This document shows, piece after piece, positions 54,885 through 63,090 of a DNA stretch of 64,000 nt. Both the position numbers and the translations under genes were made by a program. Source of the stretch: Lysinibacillus_B sp042920265 (lineage in GTDB: Bacteria; Bacillota; Bacilli; Bacillales_A; Planococcaceae); contig NZ_JBDQZI010000015.1 in assembly GCF_042920265.1 (NCBI RefSeq), positions 38,371 to 102,370 on the forward strand, written 5' to 3'. Every line of letters starts with the position of its first letter. Position 1 is the first letter of the stretch. A model generated the notes under the pieces. That model worked only from the letters and a program-made list of their open reading frames with translations. It searched no databases and was not told the origin of the DNA.

Positions 54885-56222
54885 TTAAATCGCTCTACGA
54901 CAACGTTTTACAGTAGATAAAGAAATATCTAGCTTATCGGCTATTTGAGCATTCGATAACCCTTTTTCATGTAATTCCTTTACTTTAGCAACAAGCTCTT
55001 TTTTAGCAGCTTCGCGTGGCGTTAAACCGTCCTCATTTCGAGGTGTTCGACGCTCATTATTTCGCTGATACTTAACCTCTTTGCTAATAATAGTTTTGAG
55101 GTACTTTTGCTCCTCAACAGTGATTGCTAGCAATTCAATAAGCTTACGATTACTAAAATTATAACCTCGCATTTTATACACGCCTGCTTGCAATTTAAGC
55201 TCCTCTGGTGATTTACCTTGTATATCTCTGAACATTTTAACGGATGATGACACATAAGATTTAACTTCATCCTCTGTCAAAGGCTCTAAAAAGCTGTCAT
55301 TAAGATTTAAAGTATTGTACAACGCTGTTTTTTCGTCTTGATGCACCAACAACATCCAATAGTGATAAATGTATATCAACGTATCCCTAAAGCCCGTTAC
55401 ATCATAATTTCGCAACTTACAGAGCATCTCGAAATCTCTCGCTCTCGTAATATTTAGATTATAAACATTGTGTAGGTGCTTAATATTACGCTTCGTATGT
55501 TGAGCAAGCTTGTCCTTACGTCGTCTTTCATTATCAGCTAACATCTCCTCATATTGACCATCAAAATTAAGATACTCTTGCATAATACGCATTGTGTACG
55601 TTGCTTGAGGATTGAATGTTACTATCTGAACACGTTTATCCGCTTTCGTTTTACTTCCAGGCACACGTAACACCCTTGATACATCTAATGCTTGTGCATC
55701 AGCACCAATATCCTTGAAAATGTCGTACAAATAGCGTTGGATATGCTCATATAGCCGAGTTACTTTCGGAAATTTACCAGGAGCAGATTCGGTTTTCCAA
55801 ATCGCATAATAACCATTCCCCGAATCAATGATACAAGTTGGTTCGGGCACAGTTTCACGCTTTACTTCATGTTGGATGGCTCGTAGAGCATCCTCCTTAC
55901 TCACGCCTATTTTTAAGCAATCAATGTCCAAAAAGAAAGCATTTAAGTGTCGTACATTACGCTTTGCACGTGACGGACGGAAGAATGTATTGACCGACAA
56001 ATAGCACGTACCCTCCAAGTTCAAATAATAAGCCAACAAATCAAGTGGCACAGATGTTTGAGTAAATTTACCTCTCTCTTTTTTAGCGACAGCAATATAC
56101 CCACAATCATCCTCGTACATCGTACTAATATAATTATCAAGTGTAATTGTTGGCAAAGCACTTGATACATATGTATCCGCCATATCTATTGCTGTTAAGT
56201 TTTCTGGTTTTAACAATCCCAT
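54885..56222 (-). CDS. Plasmid replication protein with RepB-type primase domain
   Basis: 445 residues. The N-terminal half is an archaeo-eukaryotic-type primase: LNAFFLDIDCLK (the DxD metal motif), then IIDSGNGYYAIWK, and ALDVSRVLRVPGSKTKAD (the Arg/PGS motif typical of RepB_primase). The C-terminus has a helix-turn-helix (GLSNAQIADKLDISLSTVKR). Primase-type Reps start plasmid replication by making primers at the origin. It is the only candidate Rep of the 9.4-kb replicon. Its 5' leader contains long-range pairing that may control expression. GGAGG precedes the start. Confidence 0.82.
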   Translation of the reverse strand: MGLLKPENLTAIDMADTYVSSALPTITLDNYISTMYEDDCGYIAVAKKERGKFTQTSVPLDLLAYYLNLEGTCYLSVNTFFRPSRAKRNVRHLNAFFLDIDCLKIGVSKEDALRAIQHEVKRETVPEPTCIIDSGNGYYAIWKTESAPGKFPKVTRLYEHIQRYLYDIFKDIGADAQALDVSRVLRVPGSKTKADKRVQIVTFNPQATYTMRIMQEYLNFDGQYEEMLADNERRRKDKLAQHTKRNIKHLHNVYNLNITRARDFEMLCKLRNYDVTGFRDTLIYIYHYWMLLVHQDEKTALYNTLNLNDSFLEPLTEDEVKSYVSSSVKMFRDIQGKSPEELKLQAGVYKMRGYNFSNRKLIELLAITVEEQKYLKTIISKEVKYQRNNERRTPRNEDGLTPREAAKKELVAKVKELHEKGLSNAQIADKLDISLSTVKRCRRAI

Positions 56223-56450
56223 AAAAAAAACGACCTCCTTTCAAATTTGAAAAGAAGCCGTCCCAAAAATCATTTAAATAAAGACTAAAAATGCTAATAG
56301 TTAAGAAGTATTAATACATTAATAGTTGTAAAAACACTTAAAAACACATATAATAGTCTTAATTTATGGAGTGCCGTACATCTAATCTCAACAAACTTTG
56401 GTCAGGGCGTTGATTCTGGTGGAACGGCTTCTTTTTTTTGTCTGTTTTTC
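56223..56450 (-). promoter_or_regulatory. rep leader with long-range pairing
   Basis: In the rep mRNA, AAAAGAAGCCGTTCCA (from 56427-56442) can pair with TGGGACGGCTTCTTTT (56249-56264), which is about 27 bases upstream of the start; only one G-U pair interrupts 16. Right after it is the palindrome TTTCAAATTTGAAA, which overlaps the GGAGG. Alternative folds could hide or free the ribosome site, or serve an antisense RNA, as plasmid copy-control leaders do. Confidence 0.55.
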
Positions 56451-56530
56451 TAGTATTATACTATATCTCTATCAAATTAATATATTTTTTAGCTATCGGC
56501 TGCACCGATCCATTTGCAAAGCAAATGGAT

Positions 56531-57631
56531 TCAAGCTGCTTCCCCTACTCTTCGAATAGATATATTTAAAGCATCCGTAAGCATTACCCCGTTTTTGCTC
56601 AAATCAATTTCCACTCGTGATTCGCCATTATCATTTTTTTTATTCGCTGCTGAATTAAATTTAGAAAGTTGTAGTTCGTTGACGAATACAAGTTTAATTT
56701 CGAAATTTAAAAGCGATTCACGAACGAATAAAGAAAATAATTTATAGATTACAGATAGATTTTTTACAATCTTTTTGTATTCGGCTTTTTCCTGGGTTAC
56801 TAAGTAATCCACGTCAATTGTTAATCGCTCGTCATCCCACACAACGCCCGCTATATCCATGTTTGTCAGCACTTTAGGGAGTGATACATCCTCATGCCAT
56901 TCATATGTTCGAGGTTCTTTAAATACTGCGTCGATTTCTTTCAGTTCTGCATCAAGTGTCCCACCCTTGTTGTTTTTGCTCTTTTGCCCAAATTCCAAAG
57001 CTTTATTTTTAATATCCTCCGATTGCTTAAGATAACGTGTGTAATCATTAGTAGGTTCAAAATGGATGTAATCCAACGGCATAGATCTAAACACATTGAT
57101 AATCTTCCTAAAATAAAGCAGATTCTGATTTTGTTTGTAAGCATAGCTGGAGGCATTAGACCGCCAATGCTTTACTAAGTCAACAATTGAATGTTTTGTT
57201 AAGAACATTTTAAATCGGTCATATATCATCGCAGCTCGCAACACACGTTTTTCAATCTTATTCGGAGAAAGGTGCTTACGGTTGAGAGTATTAGCTCCAA
57301 TCGTATTCGGCAGCCTCATAAAGTGTGCTGTAGCGTATTTTGACAGGTACAAAATGCGTGTGCGAACTGGATTATAACTTAATGAAATATACTCTTGCTG
57401 CAAAACCTCCTCTTTGACCAATTTCGATATAAGCTTTTGAGCTTTAGAAAAATTCATTTGTGAATCAGTTAAGCATAAAAAATCAATCAGAACCGGTGCG
57501 GAAATTAATCTATCACCAACATAATAGATTATGTTAAGCACGTCACGATGTTTGGTACATAACATATTGCGAACTTCATCTTTTCGCAGCGTCTCACGCT
57601 GCTTTTTTTCTTCATAATTCAATGGTATCAC
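56531..57631 (-). CDS. Unknown winged-helix-type protein of the captured plasmid
   Basis: 366 residues. The N-terminal 80 look like a winged helix (RDVLNIIYYVGDRLISAPVL, LISKLVKEEVLQQEY); the rest is helical and basic with an acidic DDERLTIDVDYLV strand. No family is recognised. It lies eight bases after the 203-residue gene, so the two form an operon. Proteins of this kind occur beside Rep genes on Bacillales plasmids and might help origin or transfer functions. Confidence 0.6.
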   Translation of the reverse strand: MIPLNYEEKKQRETLRKDEVRNMLCTKHRDVLNIIYYVGDRLISAPVLIDFLCLTDSQMNFSKAQKLISKLVKEEVLQQEYISLSYNPVRTRILYLSKYATAHFMRLPNTIGANTLNRKHLSPNKIEKRVLRAAMIYDRFKMFLTKHSIVDLVKHWRSNASSYAYKQNQNLLYFRKIINVFRSMPLDYIHFEPTNDYTRYLKQSEDIKNKALEFGQKSKNNKGGTLDAELKEIDAVFKEPRTYEWHEDVSLPKVLTNMDIAGVVWDDERLTIDVDYLVTQEKAEYKKIVKNLSVIYKLFSLFVRESLLNFEIKLVFVNELQLSKFNSAANKKNDNGESRVEIDLSKNGVMLTDALNISIRRVGEAA

Positions 57632-57638
57632 CTCCTAA

Positions 57639-58250
57639 TCAGATTCTTTGTGGTTCGTATTTCAACTTCATCACTTGTACAAACTCAGCTTTGGCTTGCA
57701 GTTCGGCATGACCGTAGCTATTGGTAGCGACTTCGTAGCCAATTCGTATGCCTTCTTCCGTTTCGTAAACTGCATCTACAGCCGATATATCTCGTGATTT
57801 ATAAGCAGCTTCTAGCTGATCGGCACGTGCAACATCTCCTTGATTGCGTAAATCTTCGATATGGGCTAAAAATTCGCTCCGAATTTCAGATTCGGTCATC
57901 CATGTACTACGCTCATGTTCACCAAGCGAAAAATACTTATTAGCAATCGCGATATCGTGTTGAGGCGAAACGGATTGATAATAGCTATGCTCACGACCAT
58001 CTCGATGGTCATAAAAATCACGTCCAACCTCCGTCAATTTGTAGCAATGATCTAGCTGCTTAGATTGATTACGATAGCTCACTTTTTCCAGGTATCCTTG
58101 CTTAACAAAGTTTCGGATGCGTTTATCGGACATACCACATTCATTGAGTTGTTCGGATGTGATATGACCGACTTTCGAAATGGCTGATAATGCAGTCGCA
58201 TCAGTAGCCATATATGTTTTGATGTATTGTTTTTTGGCCAACGATAACAC
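57639..58250 (-). CDS. Winged-helix/nuclease-like plasmid protein
   Basis: 203 residues. A winged helix (about 20-75; ISKVGHITSEQLNECGMSDK) is followed by a region like the nuclease-fold half of replication-relaxation proteins (QHDIAIANKYFSLGEHER, ISAVDAVYETEEGIRIGYEV). The D...E...E pattern is suggestive of a PD-(D/E)XK fold. It begins just inside the repeat-containing region at 58.3 kb, so it may act at the origin. Ribosome site AAGGAGG. Confidence 0.6.
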   Translation of the reverse strand: MLSLAKKQYIKTYMATDATALSAISKVGHITSEQLNECGMSDKRIRNFVKQGYLEKVSYRNQSKQLDHCYKLTEVGRDFYDHRDGREHSYYQSVSPQHDIAIANKYFSLGEHERSTWMTESEIRSEFLAHIEDLRNQGDVARADQLEAAYKSRDISAVDAVYETEEGIRIGYEVATNSYGHAELQAKAEFVQVMKLKYEPQRI

Positions 58251-58298
58251 CTCCTTTAGTGTGATAAATTTGGGGCATGAGCCACGATGGAGCGATGC

Positions 58299-58447
58299 AA
58301 CCGAATAGGGAGCATTGATTTATCGTGGGCAACATGCAGAGAAACGGTGATTCGAAATGTGACCGAATAGGGAGCATTTTGAGCCACTGTTGAACGTAAT
58401 GTTGCAACTCCAATAGCAGAGAAATGTGACCGAATAGGGAGCATTTT
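58299..58447. repeat. Three spaced repeats, candidate origin iterons
   Basis: ACCGAATAGGGAGCATT occurs at 58300-58316, 58362-58378 and 58429-58445. The last two share a longer context (GAAATGTGACCGAATAGGGA). Spacing is 62 and 67 bases. GCAGAGAAA precedes two of them. They lie upstream of the leftward operon of the captured plasmid and are candidates for Rep-binding sites or a regulator array. They are also too widely spaced for classic tandem iterons. Confidence 0.6.
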
Positions 58448-58666
58448 TTTGCTATTGGGCAATCGTAGATTGCAGGCAGACCGAAACGAGTGACTGTACG
58501 TTATCCAGCCACAACTTGTTGGGGTACGCTTTGGATAACGACAGGCGTTTACGAGTGGAGGTCTGCCATGCTCGACACTTTGAAAAAGTGTTGATGCATG
58601 AATCTTTTGAGTGGTTTTTGTGAGCAAAAATCATGCTCTGTTGACTTGCGACTGCTATATTATAGA

Positions 58667-58713
58667 TTTTTGGGCCTCATAATATTCCAAAGGAATGTTA
58701 TGAGGCCCAAAAA
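58667..58713. terminator. 22-bp near-perfect hairpin
   Basis: TTTTTGGGCCTCATAATATT and its complement (58692-58713) with a three-base loop, one G-T mismatch and A and T runs outside. A bidirectional terminator form. Confidence 0.8.
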
Positions 58714-58934
58714 ATCGAATAATATAAAGCAAAAAGATACAAAAATAGACGGGACGGCTGTTTTTGTATCTTTTTCGCAAGGCAATAAAAAAGTACCTGA
58801 ACAGACACTTTTTCCTCTTCTTTTTTGTGCTGTATTAATCAAACTGCAAGTGTTCAGACAAATATATTTAACGAATCGACTTGCGTCTATTAAGAGGTAA
58901 CTTCATAAAATTCCGAAATCTGGCGAAACCCCTT

Positions 58935-59055
58935 AGTGCTTATTACAAAGATTTCTTAAATGTTTTCAAAGAAACTTTCTTTATTACAGGATTTTTTAAA
59001 ATGTTTTTAACAAAGCTTGCTTCTTTACAAGGGTTTTTTTAATGCTTTTAACAAG
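58935..59055. repeat. Three degenerate direct repeats of about 44 bp
   Basis: Each unit reads roughly TTACAAGGATTTTTTAAATG, then TTTTTAACAAAGCTT. The third is the most degraded. The repeats lie between the hairpin at 58.67 kb and the YefM operon and could form a partition or replication site. Confidence 0.55.
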
Positions 59056-59218
59056 GAGTCAGCCACCAAAAATCGGATATTATACGCTAAGAGATAACCA
59101 AAAACGAACGTTTATAAAATATACGTTTTAACAGTGCTTTCCCTAAATGGAACGTAAAAAATTATATAAAGATGGGCTTTTTGCTTTTGCAAAATCAAAT
59201 GGTATGCCATATAATTAA

Positions 59219-59238
59219 TTGTACAACATATTGTACAA
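59219..59238. promoter_or_regulatory. Paired TTGTACAA operator of yefM-yoeB
   Basis: TTGTACAA at 59219-59226 and 59231-59238, just before the GGAGGTG ribosome site. YefM/Phd antitoxins are known to bind TGTACA palindromes. The same core occurs at 39286. Confidence 0.85.
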
Positions 59239-59251
59239 TGGAGGTGTGGAA

Positions 59252-59518
59252 ATGGAAGCAGTAACGTACTCAAATTTCCGTCAAAATTTACGTGGCTATA
59301 TGAAACAAATCAATGAAGATTCAGATACATTTATTGTGACAAGTAAAGACGTAGAAGATACGGTTGTTGTCATGTCTAAGCGTGATTATGATGCGATGCA
59401 AGAAACGCTGCGTACCTTGTCAAATGCGTATGTGATGGATAAAATTCGTCGAGGCGATGAACAATTCCAAACGGGTGAAGCGAAAATTCATGAATTAATT
59501 GAGGTTGAAGATGATTAA
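59252..59518 (+). CDS. yefM: YefM/Phd-family antitoxin
   Basis: 88 residues from ATG 59252 (GGAGGTG seven bases upstream; the longer frame begins inside the operator). MEAVTYSNFRQNLRGYMKQI, then VVVMSKRDYDAMQETLRTLS are the classic Phd/YefM sequence, followed by an acidic toxin-binding tail. It neutralises YoeB and represses its own promoter through TTGTACAA. Overlaps yoeB by eight bases. Confidence 0.95.
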   Translation: MEAVTYSNFRQNLRGYMKQINEDSDTFIVTSKDVEDTVVVMSKRDYDAMQETLRTLSNAYVMDKIRRGDEQFQTGEAKIHELIEVEDD

Positions 59519-59771
59519 AGTTTGGTCAGATGATGCTTGGGCAGATTATATGTACTGGCATGATCAAGGTGATAAAAGCACCATCAAAAAAATAAATCGG
59601 TTAATCAAAGACATTGACCGCAATCCATTTGAAGGAATTGGGAAGCCTGAGCCTTTAAAATATGAATTGTCAGGGAAATGGTCCCGTCGTATTACAGATG
59701 AACATCGTTTAATTTATCGTATAGCCAATGACATGATTTATATTTATTCCGCAAAAGATCATTATGTTTAA
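59511..59771 (+). CDS. yoeB: YoeB-type mRNA interferase
   Basis: 86 residues from ATG 59511. WSDDAWADYMYWHDQGDKST, IDRNPFEGIGKPEPLKYEL, WSRRITDEHRLIYRI, and the C-terminal AKDHY with the catalytic His-Tyr are all present. YoeB cleaves mRNA on the ribosome. It addicts the host to the captured plasmid. Confidence 0.95.
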   Translation: MIKVWSDDAWADYMYWHDQGDKSTIKKINRLIKDIDRNPFEGIGKPEPLKYELSGKWSRRITDEHRLIYRIANDMIYIYSAKDHYV

Positions 59772-59927
59772 AATGTTAGTTAAAACTGTCATAAAATCAG
59801 GCTAAAAATATGCATGATTTTATGCACAGGGCTCCAGCTGCCACATGCCAACAATCACGCTCAAATTGCTGGTATTCATGGGTTTGTAGAAAACTGCATA
59901 AAAAGCTGTATAACAAATGTTCCACTT

Positions 59928-59972
59928 AAAAAGGCAAAAACGCTGTTACATCAACGTTTTTGCCTTTTTGGT
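59928..59972. terminator. 15-bp hairpin terminator, left of a small cassette
   Basis: AAAAAGGCAAAAACG pairs with CGTTTTTGCCTTTTT over a 12-base loop. Its loop and right flank (GTGTGTTCCCAAAC...TTTGGGAACGTT) recur in inverse orientation at 60460-60540. Confidence 0.8.
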
Positions 59973-60063
59973 GTGTTCCCAAACTTGCATTTGGGAACGT
60001 TATTTTGTATGTGTTTGTATAATTTAAACTAAAGGATTCCATTAGTTTAAAAAGCTAATATTA

Positions 60064-60366
60064 TTATATGTTATTTTTAGGTTCATTTAATAATAATGGC
60101 TTTTTACTTTGTCGGTTTATTAAAAGAATTATCCCAGCTTGTATAGTCATCGATAAAACAAGAAGGATTAAATGTGTAAAACCATGACCAATCCATGAAA
60201 AAATATAGTAAAGTGGTGCTGATGAAAGGTACGAAATATATTGATTTTTAGTTAAAATAAAAATAATTGTTGAGATACAAGAAGTCACTAATAAAACCTC
60301 TAAAATAATTCTAGCAAATTTAAAATCAAAAGAATTCATGTAATAAAGTTCATTAAATAATTCCAT
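60064..60366 (-). CDS. Small membrane protein, three helices
   Basis: 100 residues from ATG 60366, with AGGAGGAAT upstream; longer frames run through the hairpin. Hydrophobic stretches lie at about 15-35, 42-58 and 62-85. No family is known to me. It lies between inverse copies of a hairpin-containing sequence. Confidence 0.65.
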   Translation of the reverse strand: MELFNELYYMNSFDFKFARIILEVLLVTSCISTIIFILTKNQYISYLSSAPLYYIFSWIGHGFTHLILLVLSMTIQAGIILLINRQSKKPLLLNEPKNNI

Positions 60367-60454
60367 TTTTATTCCTCCTGGTTTATTTTTTAAAGAACAC
60401 CCTCTCTTTAAATATATTTTAACATTTTTTGGGATAATGGTGAAAGGAAAGATA

Positions 60455-60545
60455 AACATTCCCAAAGCGACGTTTGGACACACATCAAAAAGCCACGAAT
60501 GTTGTGATATCAACGTTTCGTGGCTTTTCTTGTGAACATTGTTTA
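60455..60545. repeat. Inverse copy of the hairpin sequence at 59915-60005
   Basis: The reverse complement (ACAATGTTCACAAG..., AAAGCCACGAAACG stem, GTGTGTCCAAACGTC, TTTGGGAATGTT) follows 59915-60005 element by element with substitutions that keep each stem. The core stem is AAAAAGCCACGAA (60487-60499) with 60517-60528. Confidence 0.65.
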
Positions 60546-60702
60546 TGCATCTTTTTATACAAACCACATAAATGTTGATGTAGCAGCCTTTTTACTTGTT
60601 TGGTTTATTCTTCACTTTGCATAAAATCGTGTATATTTAAAGAACTACAAAAAAGGCATAAAGAGCATTTTTTGCTTCTAAAAAACACAAAGAGGTGTAA
60701 CG

Positions 60703-60915
60703 ATGAAACGAGAAGATATTGACTTAATCCAACGTTGGTTATACTACGATCAAGTAAGTGAGCAAGATGTGCATCATCGAATTATTGAATATCGTCTCCA
60801 AAATTTTGATGTATCCGCAGCCATCGAAATTGCCAAACTACAAAAGCAGTATGAGCAAGGGCATCTTTCATTAGAGAAGCTACAAGAAGTGTATAAACAG
60901 TACCAAGTGAAATAG
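60703..60915 (+). CDS. Small helical protein (70 aa)
   Basis: Helical and charged (DLIQRWLYYDQVSEQDVHHR, AIEIAKLQKQYEQGH). AGAGGTG lies eight bases before ATG. No family is recognised. It converges with the DUF5839-like gene, with their stops four bases apart. Confidence 0.6.
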   Translation: MKREDIDLIQRWLYYDQVSEQDVHHRIIEYRLQNFDVSAAIEIAKLQKQYEQGHLSLEKLQEVYKQYQVK

Positions 60916-60918
60916 GAT

Positions 60919-61251
60919 CTATTCGATTGCTCGCATCGGTGCTTTCTCTAAAAGCCGAATAACCCTTTCATATTGTTTCTCTGTCTCTTCAAACTCTTTT
61001 CGAAAAACTCTTGTGACCAAAAATGACGCCAATGTTTTCCCTACAGCCACAATATCACCTGGTTGAAGATTGACATCACGTAAATGTTTAGGAATATGCC
61101 AAGTATAGGGTTTAGGATATAGCTTCAGTATGTCACTATCTTTTTTTCTTTTATTTACCGTACTTCCTTGAAGTTGCTTGCCTTTCCACTTAAAAAGGAA
61201 ACTACTCAATCTGCTAAGGCTACTCTTTTTTTGATACTGTTTTGAATACAA
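60919..61251 (-). CDS. DUF5839-like protein
   Basis: 110 residues as read from TTG 61251; the real start is unclear. YTWHIPKHLRDVNLQPGDIV, VAVGKTLASFLVTRVFRKEF and YERVIRLLEKAP match the DUF5839 pattern, a small beta-domain found on Firmicute mobile elements. The first 35 basic residues may not be translated. The function is unknown. Confidence 0.65.
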   Translation of the reverse strand: MYSKQYQKKSSLSRLSSFLFKWKGKQLQGSTVNKRKKDSDILKLYPKPYTWHIPKHLRDVNLQPGDIVAVGKTLASFLVTRVFRKEFEETEKQYERVIRLLEKAPMRAIE

Positions 61252-61348
61252 ATTATTGTATTTTTTTAAGTTATATTGTTATAGTGACAAAAGAGAAAAT
61301 TTAGATAAAGATTTTCTGAAAAAAATATTACAACGAGGTGTATTCTCA

Positions 61349-62125
61349 ATGAGTAAAGTTGCAGTTATTACAGGTTCAGCTGGTGGTTTAGGTCGTGGCA
61401 TTGCAGAACGTTTAATTAAAGACGGTTTCAAGGTAGTATTGCACGATATTAATCAAGAGTTATTAAATACCACTCTAGAAGAACTAAAATCTCAAAATGC
61501 TGATGTAATTGGCGTTGTAGGAGATGTTTCAAAACAAACAGATCAATTTAATCTTGTTCAAAAAGCAGTAGAAACATTTGGACGTTTAGATGTATTTATA
61601 AATAATGCCGGTATTGACGCAGTTAAACCTTTCCTAGAGATCGATGAAAAAGAATTAAATCGCTTATTTAACATCAACGTAAACGGTGTTGTATTTGGTA
61701 CACAAGCTGCTGCTAAACAATTTATCGTACAAGGCTCAAAAGGTAAAATAATTAATGCTTGTAGTATCGCAGGACACGAATCATTCGAAATGTTAGGTAC
61801 TTATTCTGCCACAAAACATGCAGTACGTTCATTCACACATTCAGCTGCAAAAGAACTTGCAAAACATCAAATTACAGTTAACGCCTACTGCCCAGGTATT
61901 GCGAAAACAAAAATGTGGGATCGCATTGATGAAGAAATGGTGCATTACAGCAATGGCGCTTTAAAACCAGGAGAGGCATTTGCTAAATATTCTGAAGGTA
62001 TCGCGTTACAACGTTACCAAACACCAGAAGACGTAGCAAATCTTGTTTCATTCTTAGCTTCTGATGATGCAGATTATATTACAGGTCAAGCAATCTTAAC
62101 AGACGGTGGCTTAGTTTACCGCTAA
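61349..62125 (+). CDS. Short-chain dehydrogenase, acetoin/diacetyl reductase-like
   Basis: 258 residues from ATG 61349 (ACGAGGTG upstream). TGSAGGLGRG binds the nucleotide; NNAG; Ser in ACSIAG; and YSATK as the catalytic Tyr-Lys; ending SDDADYITGQAILTDGG. The sequence is closest in pattern to the (S)-acetoin-forming diacetyl reductase/butanediol dehydrogenase group (BudC/ButA). It is a metabolic cargo gene of the captured plasmid, without a visible partner enzyme. The exact substrate is inferred. Confidence 0.85.
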   Translation: MSKVAVITGSAGGLGRGIAERLIKDGFKVVLHDINQELLNTTLEELKSQNADVIGVVGDVSKQTDQFNLVQKAVETFGRLDVFINNAGIDAVKPFLEIDEKELNRLFNINVNGVVFGTQAAAKQFIVQGSKGKIINACSIAGHESFEMLGTYSATKHAVRSFTHSAAKELAKHQITVNAYCPGIAKTKMWDRIDEEMVHYSNGALKPGEAFAKYSEGIALQRYQTPEDVANLVSFLASDDADYITGQAILTDGGLVYR

Positions 62126-62175
62126 ACTGCAAGACAACTACTTATGCTTTATTGAGTTTACGAAAGGTTGTCAAT

Positions 62176-62212
62176 AAAAAGAGCAGGGTTCCAGGAACTC
62201 TGCTCTTTTTTA
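62176..62212 (+). terminator. Terminator of the SDR gene
   Basis: AAAAAGAGCAGGGTTCC pairs with 62194-62210 around one base, with one internal mismatch, then T6. It lies 50 bp after the stop. Confidence 0.85.
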
Positions 62213-62574
62213 TGAGATTTATTCTTGTTGTGATGAAGAAACAGTCCTGTAATTAGTTGCTAAATAACTTAATTTACTTAATATAGCGATTTACTATCAG
62301 AAAGTATGCTGTAGCACTAATGAAGATGAAATTAAAAATCACCCCTTAACAAGCTCTTTTAAACGTTGGGTGTTACAGACCTTAAGTGCAAACCAATAGG
62401 TCTCACACAGACGTTTTTCTACCTTATTTTTACAAGAAATTAACTATTCACAATAACATTTGATTAAAACCATTTTTATAGGGCTTTTACACTTAATTTT
62501 TAAAAATTAAATAAATAAATAAAAAAATAGCTAAAAAAACCTTTAAATAAGCCTTTTGATAAAAAGAATTCATT

Positions 62575-62619
62575 ATCAGGCTAGGTCTCTTTTACTTCGT
62601 AAAAGAGACCTAGCCTGAT
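62575..62619. repeat. Perfect 21-bp hairpin
   Basis: Arms 62575-62595 and 62599-62619 (ATCAGGCTAGGTCTCTTTTA and complement) match at every position around a three-base loop. No T run follows directly. It stands in a gene-free gap (62213-62853) and may be a single-strand origin, a terminator or a palindrome target. Confidence 0.85.
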
Positions 62620-62656
62620 ATCGTCTTTAATTTTATTTTCATTTTAAAAAACAACA

Positions 62657-62699
62657 AAAGCCCTTAAAAGCCTTTAGAGGGCTTTTAAGGGCTTTTTTA
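62657..62699. terminator. Terminator-like hairpin, AAAAGCCCTTAAAAGCC
   Basis: A 17-base arm with its complement (62679-62698) and T6, itself built of two AAGCCCTT/AAGGGCTT palindromes. It reads well in both directions. Confidence 0.8.
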
Positions 62700-62853
62700 A
62701 TTATTCTTGATAAAATATACATTTTTATTATTTAAACGCCTTACAGACAATCCTGAACGGTTTTAATGACGAAATAATTCATTACTGTTAAATCACCTTT
62801 ATTTATGTTCATTTGATAACAAATCCACAAAAAAAAGCTTAAGTCAATTCAAC

Positions 62854-63069
62854 TCAAGCCAAATCATCATCTGCTGATGTCACTAAAACACTAAGCCCCT
62901 TGTCACCATAATCCCACATTTTAATTTCTGGCGTCACACCCTCTGGTAACGTAAAAAAACATCGCTCTGACGGTCTGATAATGTCTCTATCAGCTGTGCA
63001 TCCATATACATAGGTAGCTGGATGTATCAATACGTCTCGCCCTGTATCATTGTAATAGAGAAGTTGCAT
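62854..63069 (-). CDS. Small unknown protein (71 aa)
   Basis: A compact beta-rich sequence (LYYNDTGRDVLIHPATYVYG, PEGVTPEIKMWDYGDKGLSV) with a clear ribosome site (AGGGTGATAAGGTG). It looks like a small phage/plasmid structural-type domain but no family is recognised. It lies 21 bp after the RHH gene and is co-transcribed. Confidence 0.6.
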   Translation of the reverse strand: MQLLYYNDTGRDVLIHPATYVYGCTADRDIIRPSERCFFTLPEGVTPEIKMWDYGDKGLSVLVTSADDDLA

Positions 63070-63090
63070 TCACCTTATCACCCTTTCTCT

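Noticed and set aside
58299..58447. CRISPR array
   Set aside because: Only three repeats with unequal spacers of 45-50 bases and no cas genes in the window.
58201..58627. Overlapping minus-strand frames repeating MLPIRSHF
   Set aside because: They arise from translating the three 17-base repeats; no ribosome site, and no sensible protein outside them.
58935..59055. Type III (ToxI-like) antitoxin RNA repeats
   Set aside because: Repeats are AT-rich and degenerate, and the next gene is a YefM antitoxin rather than a ToxN-type nuclease.
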